Assembly: GCA_913053235.1 (NCBI GenBank)
Contig: CAJXFT010000006.1
Coordinates: 1 to 45,523, forward strand
Direction: 5' to 3'
Length of the DNA stretch: 45,523 nt
Origin: an uncultured Alphaproteobacteria bacterium
Lineage (GTDB): Bacteria > Pseudomonadota > Alphaproteobacteria > UBA828
The position numbers and the translations under genes are program-made. The notes beneath the pieces are model-generated. The model was given only the letters and a program-made list of their open reading frames with translations, was not told the origin of the DNA and ran no database searches. Of this stretch, positions 26,649 through 34,183 are shown in pieces. Position 1 is the first letter of the stretch. Each line of letters begins with the position of its first letter.

Positions 26649-27617
26649 ATGACCAACATGCTGGAAGTCGAGGATCTCACCAAGATTTTCGTCATCGCCA
26701 AGGACGCCGACCTGATCGCGGTGAACAATATCTCGTTCAGTTTGAAGCGCGGCGAAACATTGGGCCTGGTGGGCGAGAGCGGCTCGGGAAAAACCACGGT
26801 GGGGCGCTGCATTCTGCGCCTCATCGAGCCGACCGAGGGCCGTATCATCCTCGACGGCGAGGACATCACCGAACTCGACGCCAAGCGTCTGCGCGATTTG
26901 CGCACCAATATGCAGCTCGTCTTCCAGGACCCGTTCGGCTCGCTCAACCCGCGCCTGACGGTTTCGCAAACGGTTGAAGAGCCGCTCACCCTGCACGGCA
27001 TGAAACGCGCCGAGCGCGCCGAGCGGGTGGCGGAGATGATGCGCCTGGTCGGACTGAGCGAGCATTTCTACCATTATTATCCGGCCGATCTGACGGCCAG
27101 CGAACAGCAGCGCGTCGGCATCGCGCGGGCGCTGGCGACCAAGCCCGAATTCGTCGTGCTCGACGAGCCGACCTCGATGCTCGACCCCTCGGCGCGGGCG
27201 GAAATTCTCGAGCTGTTGCGGAAAATCCAACACGAGCTGGGCACCGCCTATATTTTCATTTCGCATGATTTGACCTCGGTCGCCAAGATCAGCCATCGCA
27301 TCGCCATCATGTATCTCGGCCATATCGTCGAGCATGCGCCGACCGATATCATCATGCACAGCCAGCGCCACCCCTATAGCCGGGCGCTGCTTTCCGCCGT
27401 GCTGTTCCCGGATCCGGAACGGGCGCCGGACCCCTATGTCATCGAGGGTGAAATTCCCACCGCCATCAACCCCAAGCCCGAATGCCCGCTCTATGGCCGC
27501 TGCCCGATCCGCCAGGATGCCTGCATGAGCGAGGTTCCGCCGATGGTCGAGATCGAGCCCGACCATTTTTCCGCCTGCCGCCGGTGGCGCGACGTCGCGG
27601 CCAGCACCCAGGCTTGA
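26649..27617 (+). CDS. Peptide-type ABC transporter ATPase (DppF/OppF-like) with altered signature motif
   Basis: A 322-residue Opp/Dpp-type nucleotide-binding protein. Intact elements are Walker A GESGSGKTT (42-50), Q-loop Gln93 in LVFQDPFGSLNP, Walker B with Asp172 and Glu173 (VVLDEPTSMLD), and switch His206 (FISHD). The ABC signature, normally LSGGQ, reads LTASE (148-152). The C-terminal oligopeptide-type extension has four Cys (CPLYGRCPIRQDAC then a later Cys), matching the iron-sulfur motif reported in this family. GGGGAG precedes the ATG. It precedes the binding-protein and permease genes and should pair with the ATPase domain fused to the second permease. Confidence 0.92.
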   Translation: MTNMLEVEDLTKIFVIAKDADLIAVNNISFSLKRGETLGLVGESGSGKTTVGRCILRLIEPTEGRIILDGEDITELDAKRLRDLRTNMQLVFQDPFGSLNPRLTVSQTVEEPLTLHGMKRAERAERVAEMMRLVGLSEHFYHYYPADLTASEQQRVGIARALATKPEFVVLDEPTSMLDPSARAEILELLRKIQHELGTAYIFISHDLTSVAKISHRIAIMYLGHIVEHAPTDIIMHSQRHPYSRALLSAVLFPDPERAPDPYVIEGEIPTAINPKPECPLYGRCPIRQDACMSEVPPMVEIEPDHFSACRRWRDVAASTQA

Positions 27618-27696
27618 TGGCGCGCCGCCGCCGCTGACCCGTGGCCGTTTGTTGACCGCTATTTTCCGAAGGTGATAGGTTTAGCTTAATAAAACA

Positions 27697-27710
27697 AATG
27701 ATCGTTCATT
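27697..27710. promoter_or_regulatory. Inverted repeat upstream of the ABC binding-protein gene
   Basis: AATGA-TCGT-TCATT, 5-base arms with a 4-base spacer, lies about 48 bases before the binding-protein ATG in an AT-rich stretch of the 140-base gap. A TTGACC about 45 bases upstream could be a -35 element. It could be an operator for a local regulator, but the arms are short. Confidence 0.3.
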
Positions 27711-27757
27711 AGCGCATCGAACCGGTTCAACAAAGCAACCAAGAGGGAGATCTAATC

Positions 27758-29422
27758 ATGAAGCTGGGAGTTCTCATTAAACGCGGCCTGTTGGGCGCCG
27801 CCGCCGCGCTCATCGCCGCCGGCACGTCTCTCGTGCCGGGCATGGCCAAGGCCGGCGAGGATACGATGGTCATCGCCATCGGCGCCCTGCCGCAGGGCAT
27901 CGATGTCGACAAGCATGTCAGCCCGCAAACCTGGAGCATGGGCGCCCAGGTGCTGGAGGATGGCATGAGTTGGGAGTGGATCGATTTTCCCTTCTCGACC
28001 GGCGACGATTGGGACCCCTCGACCATCCCCGGCTTCAAATATCCCGATTATATCGGGCAGAAGAAGCTGATTCCCGGAATCATCGAAAAATGCGATCTCG
28101 ACGCCGACGGCAAGCGCGCCGTCTACCATATCCGCGAAGGTGTGATTTCACCGTGGGGCAACGAGTTCACCGCCGACGATATCCTGTGGCGCATCGAGCG
28201 CGGCAAGGCGACCGGCGCGATCAACAATTTCCTCGAATTCCTGGTCAACATGCCGGGCCAGACGATCAACCCGCCGGAGAGCGGCGGCTACAGGAAGATC
28301 GACAAATATACCGTCGAGATCACCTCCTCGGCCGGCATGCCGCTGGCCTGCAAGGCGCTGACCAATTATTACAACCCCTGGCTCGATTCGACCGAGATGA
28401 AGAGGAACGCCACCGAGGACGATCCGTGGGCCAACAAATGGGTGGCGACCAATGGCGGCGGATTCGGCGCCTACCGCGTCACCGAATGGTCGCCGGGCAA
28501 GCGCGTTGTCATGGAGGCGAACGAGAATTACTGGCGCGGCGCGCCCGAGATCAAGAAGATCATCTATCTGGTGGTGCCGGAATCGGCCAACAGGGTGGCG
28601 CTCCTGCAACAGGGCAAGATTCACATGGCCGAAGGGCTGACGCCGGACGAGATCGTGGCGCTCGCCGCGTCGGACAAGGCGCGCGGTGTCGCCGTGCGCG
28701 GCAACCAATCGATGTGGGTGATGATCAACAATGAGATGGCGCCCTTCGACAATGTCAAAGTGCGCCAGGCGATCAACCACGCGATCAACCGTGAGGCCAT
28801 CGTCAAAAACATCTATCACGGCATGATGAACAATTGGCAGGGCGTCATGCCGAGCACCTATCCGGGCTATGAGAATTGGCTCAAATATGATTTCGACCCG
28901 GCCAAGGCGAAGCGGATTCTGGCCGAAGCGGGATTTCCAAACGGCTTCGACGCCGAGCTTTCATTCTGCGTCTGTGACGCCGCCCAGGAATCCATCTCGA
29001 TCCTGCTGCAGAGCGATTTCAAGAAGGCCGGCATCAATCTCACATTGAAGAAACTGCCGACCGCCGCATGGTCCGATACCGTGCAGAGCAAGAAAGGCTC
29101 GCTGGCGCTGTGGACCGATATGCCGATCCAGCCCGACATCAACTATGCCTTGAAGCTGGTTTGGCCGACCGGCGCCCTGGTCAACTACCATAATTTCTCC
29201 GATCCCAAGGTCGATCAGACCTTGAAGGACGGCGAAGGTGTGGTCGAGCCGGGTGCGCGCATCGCGGCGCATGAAGGCATCCAGGAATATATCCACGACC
29301 TGGCCCCGCTCGGCTGGATCGGCGAGCATTATTTCGCCGTCGGCCTGTCGCGCAAGGTCAGCGGGTTCCGCTGGTATACGACGCAATATTACCACGTCAA
29401 CGAGATGACCATCGCGGAGTAA
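27758..29422 (+). CDS. ABC transporter substrate-binding protein, peptide/nickel family (SBP_bac_5)
   Basis: A 554-residue periplasmic protein with a signal peptide (Lys/Arg near residue 8-9, hydrophobic stretch, cleavage after about AKA at 32). The cluster C fold shows AVYHIREGVISPWGNEFTADDILW, FGAYRVTEWSPGKRVVMEANENYW, VRQAINHAINREAIV and FDPAKAKRILAEAGFPNGF. Such proteins deliver peptides, opines, betaines, glycosides or metal chelates to Dpp-type permeases; the ligand is not evident. A strong AGGGAG lies upstream of the ATG. A stable hairpin follows the stop codon, as often seen where the binding protein must be made in excess of the permeases downstream. Confidence 0.93.
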   Translation: MKLGVLIKRGLLGAAAALIAAGTSLVPGMAKAGEDTMVIAIGALPQGIDVDKHVSPQTWSMGAQVLEDGMSWEWIDFPFSTGDDWDPSTIPGFKYPDYIGQKKLIPGIIEKCDLDADGKRAVYHIREGVISPWGNEFTADDILWRIERGKATGAINNFLEFLVNMPGQTINPPESGGYRKIDKYTVEITSSAGMPLACKALTNYYNPWLDSTEMKRNATEDDPWANKWVATNGGGFGAYRVTEWSPGKRVVMEANENYWRGAPEIKKIIYLVVPESANRVALLQQGKIHMAEGLTPDEIVALAASDKARGVAVRGNQSMWVMINNEMAPFDNVKVRQAINHAINREAIVKNIYHGMMNNWQGVMPSTYPGYENWLKYDFDPAKAKRILAEAGFPNGFDAELSFCVCDAAQESISILLQSDFKKAGINLTLKKLPTAAWSDTVQSKKGSLALWTDMPIQPDINYALKLVWPTGALVNYHNFSDPKVDQTLKDGEGVVEPGARIAAHEGIQEYIHDLAPLGWIGEHYFAVGLSRKVSGFRWYTTQYYHVNEMTIAE

Positions 29423-29430
29423 ACGAGACC

Positions 29431-29473
29431 GCGCCACCCGCGGCCCGACAGCGCCGCGGGCGGCGCGCCTTTT
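29431..29473 (+). terminator. Strong hairpin after the binding-protein gene
   Basis: A 14-bp stem with a single mismatch (29431-29444 with 29453-29466, core CCCGCGGC/GCCGCGGG) and an 8-base loop, followed a few bases later by TTTT. It lies between the binding-protein and permease genes. A partial terminator or mRNA-stabilising structure that sets their expression ratio is the likely role. Confidence 0.65.
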
Positions 29474-29534
29474 CGACAATCCCATTCACGCGCTCCTACG
29501 CACGCCCATAGTTTAGCCGCCGGGAACAATCTGA

Positions 29535-30569
29535 ATGCGTTTTGCCGCCTATCTCGGCCTCAGATTTGTCTTTCTGATTCCGCAGATCGTGCTGATCTCT
29601 TTGATCACCTTCGTGCTCGTCCGCATGTTGCCGGGCAACCCGGCGCGCATGTCGCTGGGGCCGCTGGCGCCCGAATCGGCGGTCGAGGCGCTGCGCGAAA
29701 AATGGCTGCTCGACCGCCCCATATTCGAGCAATATGGCGCCTGGCTCGAAAAAGCCTTCACCGGCGACCTCGGCGAATCCTGGGTCAACAATACCTATGT
29801 GCTCGACGACCTCATTCAGCGCATTCCCGTCACCATCGAAATCATCACCCTGGCGCTGATCCTGGTTTTTCTGTTCCTGGTGCCGCTCGCCATCATCACC
29901 GCCAGCCACACCAAAAACCGCATCGTCAGGTTCTTTCAGAATATCACCTTCGGCTACGGCATGCTGGCCGGCGCGCTGCCCGACTTCCTTCTCGGACTGG
30001 TGCTTATTTTTGCATTCTTCACCCATGCCGGAATTCTTCCAGGGCCGGAGGGGCGGCTCGGCATTCTCGATTTCGAATCGCCCTTCGTCACCGGCTCGGT
30101 GCTCATCGATTCGCTGATCGCCGGCGATATCGATAATTTCTGGTCCGGCGCCTGGCATTTGGTCATGCCCGTTTTCACCCTCGCTTTCGTCTATGGCGCG
30201 CCCATCTTCAAGATGCTCAGGAGCCAGATGGAGGGCGCGCTACAGGCCGATTACACGGTCTATGCCGAGGCCGTCGGCATCAAGCCGCGCACCGTGTTTC
30301 TGCGCGCCGCGCGGGTCGCTTCGGGGCCGACCATCGTCATCACCGGCGTCGTGGTGATGTTCCTCTTGGGCGGCGCCGTGCTGGTCGAGACGGTGTTCAA
30401 CCTCACCGGGCTCGGGCAATATGCGGTACAGGCGATCGTCACCGCGGATTACGCGCCGCTGCAGGGCTTCGTCTCGTTCGCCGCCATTTTCACCATGCTG
30501 GTCTATCTCGCCGTCGACCTGGTGCAGTTCGCCATGGACCCGCGCATCAAGGCGGTGGGGTCGCGATGA
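29535..30569 (+). CDS. ABC transporter permease, DppB type
   Basis: A 344-residue inner-membrane permease with an N-terminal helix (FVFLIPQIVLISLITFVLVRMLPGNPA), five further membrane segments and the EAA loop EAVGIKPRTVFLRAARVASGP facing the ATPase. GGAVLVETVFNLTGLGQYAVQAI is a hallmark of the DppB/OppB family. The sequence after the second helix is longer than in E. coli DppB (loop around GPEGRLGILDFESPF). The ATG at 29535 has only a weak GGGAA upstream. It is part of the 26649-32338 importer. Confidence 0.92.
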   Translation: MRFAAYLGLRFVFLIPQIVLISLITFVLVRMLPGNPARMSLGPLAPESAVEALREKWLLDRPIFEQYGAWLEKAFTGDLGESWVNNTYVLDDLIQRIPVTIEIITLALILVFLFLVPLAIITASHTKNRIVRFFQNITFGYGMLAGALPDFLLGLVLIFAFFTHAGILPGPEGRLGILDFESPFVTGSVLIDSLIAGDIDNFWSGAWHLVMPVFTLAFVYGAPIFKMLRSQMEGALQADYTVYAEAVGIKPRTVFLRAARVASGPTIVITGVVVMFLLGGAVLVETVFNLTGLGQYAVQAIVTADYAPLQGFVSFAAIFTMLVYLAVDLVQFAMDPRIKAVGSR

Positions 30570-30595
30570 CCGGCCGCCAAGCGCTGTAGCGGCAT

Positions 30596-32338
30596 ATGTG
30601 GCTGCGCATCAAACGCACGCTCAGGAGCCTGCCGAAATGGCAGCTCGGCGTGCTCGGCATCTTCTTCGGCATCCTCTTTCTGACCATTTTCGGCCCCTAT
30701 CTCGCGCCCTTCCCGACCGAGACGGCGGACCCGTTGTCGCGCCTCCTGCCGCCGGGCGGAAAACATTGGCTGGGCACCGATGAAAACGGCATGGACATCT
30801 TCTCGCGGGTGCTGGCGGCGCCGCGCACCGATGTCGTCATCGGCGTCGTGGCGACCTTCATATCGGTCGTCCTCGGCGCGCCGCTGGGCGTTCTCGTCGC
30901 GCTTTACGAGAGCCGCGGCAAGGCCGGCGCCACGGCCTTCGCCGAAACCTTCATGCGCCTCCTCGAAGTCATGCAATCCTTTCCGGTGTTCGTCTTCGCC
31001 ATGGTGCTGGTGGCGGTGTTCGGCGGCAGCATCACCAACATCATCATCGCCATCGCCTTCGTCAACACGCCGGTATTCATCCGCCTGGTGCGCTCCGAGG
31101 TGCTCAGCCTGGTGCAGCGGCCGTTCTCCGAGGCGGCGCGCGCCGTCGGCAACACCGAGATGCGGCTCGGCTTCCGGCATATTTTTCCCAACGCCTTTCC
31201 GGTGGTGATGGTGCAGGTTTCGGTCACCGTCGGCTTTGCCATCCTGTTGACGGCGGGGCTGAGCTTCGTCGGCGCCGGGGTGCGGCCGCCGACGCCAGAG
31301 CTCGGCGCGATGATCGCTTCCGGCGCCAAATACCTCATCATCGAACAATGGTGGCCGGCGCTGTTCCCGGGCGTGGCACTCGGCCTTACGGTGTTCTCGT
31401 TCGGCATATTCGGCGAGATACTGAACCTGGCGATGGAGCCACGCGCGGTGCGCAAGGATGTCGACCGCCGCCGCACCGCCGCGCTCGAAAGTGGCCGCGG
31501 CGGCGGCGAAACGGCGGCAGCGGCGCTACCGAGCGCTTTAAGTGCGGCGCCGGGCGGCGAAACGCCGGTCCTCGCGGTGGCGAATCTGCGCGTCGCGGTC
31601 GGCGATGCCGGCGGCCAGGAATTGATCAGCGACATCTCGTTCTCGCTGGCGCCCGGCGAAAGCATGGCCATCGTCGGCGAATCCGGCTCCGGCAAATCGG
31701 TGCTGGTGAAAGCCGTCCTGCAGCTGCTGCCCTATCCCCTCGAAGTGACCTCCGGCACGGTGCATTACGGCGAGACCAATCTTGTCGGCATGGAAAAGCG
31801 CGAGATGCGCAAGCTGCGCTCGCGCGAAATCGCCGCCATCCTGCCCAACGCCAAATCGCAACTCAACCCGCTGACCACGGTCGGTGCGATGCTGGTCAGC
31901 GCCCTCCAGGCGCATGAGAAGATCGCCACCAAGGCGGCGCTGGCGCGCGCCATCGAATTGCTGGAAATGGTCGGCATCACCGACCCGGAGCTGCGCCTCG
32001 GCGCCTATCCGCATGAATTGAGCGGCGGCATGGCGCAGCGCGTCTGTCTCGCGCTGGCCCTGATGTACCGCCCGCGCCTGTTGATCGCCGACGAACCCAC
32101 CGCCGGGCTCGACGTCACCATTCAGCGCCAGGTGTTGGATCTGACGCGCAATCTGGCGCGCGAATCAGGCACGGCGCGGCTCGTCATCACCGGGGATTTC
32201 GGCATCGCCGCGCATTATTGCGACCGCGTCGCGGTGATGCAGGCGGGGCGCATCGTCGAGGCCAATCAGACGCAAGCGCTGTTCGCCGAGCCGCGCCACC
32301 CCTATACGAGGCACCTTCTCTCCTGCGTGCAGGTTTAA
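30596..32338 (+). CDS. Fused ABC permease (DppC type) and ATPase with degenerate Q- and H-loops
   Basis: A 580-residue fusion. Residues about 1-290 are a DppC permease: LGTDENGMDIFSRVLAAPRTDVVIGVVA, the EAA loop EAARAVGNTEMRLGFRHIFPN and the ending FGEILNLAMEPR. A linker of about 35 residues leads to a DppD-like ATPase. Walker A is GESGSGKSV (361-369), the signature LSGGM (475-479), and Walker B has Asp499 and Glu500. The Q-loop Gln is Pro417 and the switch His is Gly533 (ITGDFG for ITHDLG). No Cys-rich C-terminal extension is present, unlike the partner at 26649. Such fusions are known, but the paired losses look functional rather than random. No obvious Shine-Dalgarno precedes the ATG. Confidence 0.92.
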   Translation: MWLRIKRTLRSLPKWQLGVLGIFFGILFLTIFGPYLAPFPTETADPLSRLLPPGGKHWLGTDENGMDIFSRVLAAPRTDVVIGVVATFISVVLGAPLGVLVALYESRGKAGATAFAETFMRLLEVMQSFPVFVFAMVLVAVFGGSITNIIIAIAFVNTPVFIRLVRSEVLSLVQRPFSEAARAVGNTEMRLGFRHIFPNAFPVVMVQVSVTVGFAILLTAGLSFVGAGVRPPTPELGAMIASGAKYLIIEQWWPALFPGVALGLTVFSFGIFGEILNLAMEPRAVRKDVDRRRTAALESGRGGGETAAAALPSALSAAPGGETPVLAVANLRVAVGDAGGQELISDISFSLAPGESMAIVGESGSGKSVLVKAVLQLLPYPLEVTSGTVHYGETNLVGMEKREMRKLRSREIAAILPNAKSQLNPLTTVGAMLVSALQAHEKIATKAALARAIELLEMVGITDPELRLGAYPHELSGGMAQRVCLALALMYRPRLLIADEPTAGLDVTIQRQVLDLTRNLARESGTARLVITGDFGIAAHYCDRVAVMQAGRIVEANQTQALFAEPRHPYTRHLLSCVQV

Positions 32339-32351
32339 TGCCAAGAAGCCG

Positions 32352-34175
32352 TCAGGCGCGCATTTCGGCGCGCAGCGCTTCGGTCGCCGCACCATCCACC
32401 GCCAGGCTGTCATCGGCGACCTCGCCGGTGATCACCACGCCATAGATATCGCGCGCGGTCTCCGACGAGACATAACGCTCGGCGACATCCATGAGCACGC
32501 GTTCGACCTCGCGCTCGAGCGGATCGCCGTAACCGCCGCCGCCCTGATCGTTGGCGCGCAGCCTGTCGCCTTCGGCAAGCTCGCAGATCATCACGGCGGG
32601 GTATTTCGTCTCCGTACCGTCCTTGGCGATTTTTACATTGCCGCCGAGCTTCGAGCCGGTGCCGCCGCGCACGCCCTTGGGCGCACTGGCGAGGCCATTG
32701 CAGACATGGAGAATCTTCATCTCGTCCTTGCGCGGCCCCATGATCACCTGCGTCGCCGGCCCGCCGCGGCGCCGGCCATGGCCCATCGAATCGGTGCTGA
32801 TGCCCATCGCATCGATCTTGATCGGAAAGCGCTGCTCGTTGATCTCGACGCTGTCGCGGTACAAGAGGCCGGCGGCCACCGGCACGAAGAGATAATGCAT
32901 GCCATCGCAAGTCGCCGAGGCGCCGCCGCCGCCGCCCATCATGAACATCTGATTGATATAGGCCTCGCCGCCGCGCCGCCAATCGGTGCCCGAGGCGACG
33001 CCGGCGGCGGCCGAGTTGCAATAATTGCCATGCGCATAGCCGTGCCCGTCGCCGAGCTCGGCGAAGGCGGACTGGGTGACGTTGACGATCAGATCCGTCA
33101 GGTTGGTCGTCGCCACCGAGCAGCTATGCGGGAATTTCGGTATGCCGACGACGCAATTCTCGCGCAGCAGCACATCGATTCGCCTGAGGCTGCCCGAATT
33201 GGGCGGCAGATCCTCGCCCAGACAGGTCAGGATTCCCTGCGCCGCCGCCATCGTCGAGGTGCTCTCGGTGAGGTTGAGGCCGGCCGGGATACAGTCGATA
33301 TTGTCGCGCAGATCGACCGTCACCTTGGCCGCGTCCGGATCGATATCGATGGTCAGCCCGACCGGTATGCCCTCCGGCACCCAGGGCTCCATCGGATCGT
33401 GGGTTTGCTGGCCGCGAAGCAGCCCCTTGGGCAATTTTCTGATGGCGTCGATGCAGCGCCGTTCGGAATAGTCGAACCATTCGCGGACGAAATCGCGCAC
33501 CGTCTCCATGCCGTATTTTTCGACGAATGCCTTGAGGCTGCGCTCGCCGATGCGGGCCGCGCCGACGGCGGCGAGATAATCGCCATACCATTGGTCCGGC
33601 ACCCGGATGCGGCGCTTGCACATGCGGATGATGTCGTCGATATCGGCGTATTCATCCTGCACCTGGACGCAGGGAAAAATCAGCGCCCCCTCGTGATAGA
33701 CATCGGCCGCCGGCGCCATATAGGTGGTCGGCAGGCTGTTGCCGATATCCGCCTGATGCGCCTTGACGGCGACCGAAAACATATGCTCGCCGCCGAAAAA
33801 GACCGGCACGATGATGGTGTGATCGGCGGCATGGGTGTTGCCGAGATAGGGATCGTTGTGCAGAAAGGCATCGCCTTGCTTGAAATCCGGATGCAGATCG
33901 CACATCGATTCGGTCTGGATGTTCATGCCCCAGACGTGGATCGGAAAACCTTCCGCCACCGCCAGGATCTCGTTCTCGGAAGTGATCACCGCGCAGGAGA
34001 AATCGCGCGCCATGCCGATCACCGACGAGCGCGCCGCCAGCAACATGGTGTTGGTCATTTCCCGGCACACCGCTTCCATGCGGTTGGCCATCACCGCCAG
34101 CAGCACGGGATCGAAACGGTTGTCTTGGCTCGGCTTGGCGCCGGTCCCGGATTTTGCTTCGGAATTCGCCATCAT
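32352..34175 (-). CDS. Hydantoinase B/oxoprolinase-type subunit
   Basis: A 607-residue HyuB-family protein (ATP-dependent N-methylhydantoinase or 5-oxoprolinase B half; also found in acetone/acetophenone carboxylases). Hallmarks are DPVLLAVMANRMEAVCREM, RSSVIGMARDFSCAV, the metal-site-like HNDPYLGNTHAADHT, GGGGGASATCDG and the C-terminal NDQGGGGYGDPLERE. Two ATGs (34173-34175 and 34170-34172) follow GGGAG; the second has better spacing. It is 8 bases downstream of the A subunit and completes a FeADH-hyuA-hyuB operon. The chemistry is ATP-driven opening of a cyclic amide or carboxylation of a ketone; the substrate is unknown. Confidence 0.92.
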   Translation of the reverse strand: MMANSEAKSGTGAKPSQDNRFDPVLLAVMANRMEAVCREMTNTMLLAARSSVIGMARDFSCAVITSENEILAVAEGFPIHVWGMNIQTESMCDLHPDFKQGDAFLHNDPYLGNTHAADHTIIVPVFFGGEHMFSVAVKAHQADIGNSLPTTYMAPAADVYHEGALIFPCVQVQDEYADIDDIIRMCKRRIRVPDQWYGDYLAAVGAARIGERSLKAFVEKYGMETVRDFVREWFDYSERRCIDAIRKLPKGLLRGQQTHDPMEPWVPEGIPVGLTIDIDPDAAKVTVDLRDNIDCIPAGLNLTESTSTMAAAQGILTCLGEDLPPNSGSLRRIDVLLRENCVVGIPKFPHSCSVATTNLTDLIVNVTQSAFAELGDGHGYAHGNYCNSAAAGVASGTDWRRGGEAYINQMFMMGGGGGASATCDGMHYLFVPVAAGLLYRDSVEINEQRFPIKIDAMGISTDSMGHGRRRGGPATQVIMGPRKDEMKILHVCNGLASAPKGVRGGTGSKLGGNVKIAKDGTETKYPAVMICELAEGDRLRANDQGGGGYGDPLEREVERVLMDVAERYVSSETARDIYGVVITGEVADDSLAVDGAATEALRAEMRA

Positions 34176-34183
34176 ATGCTCCC

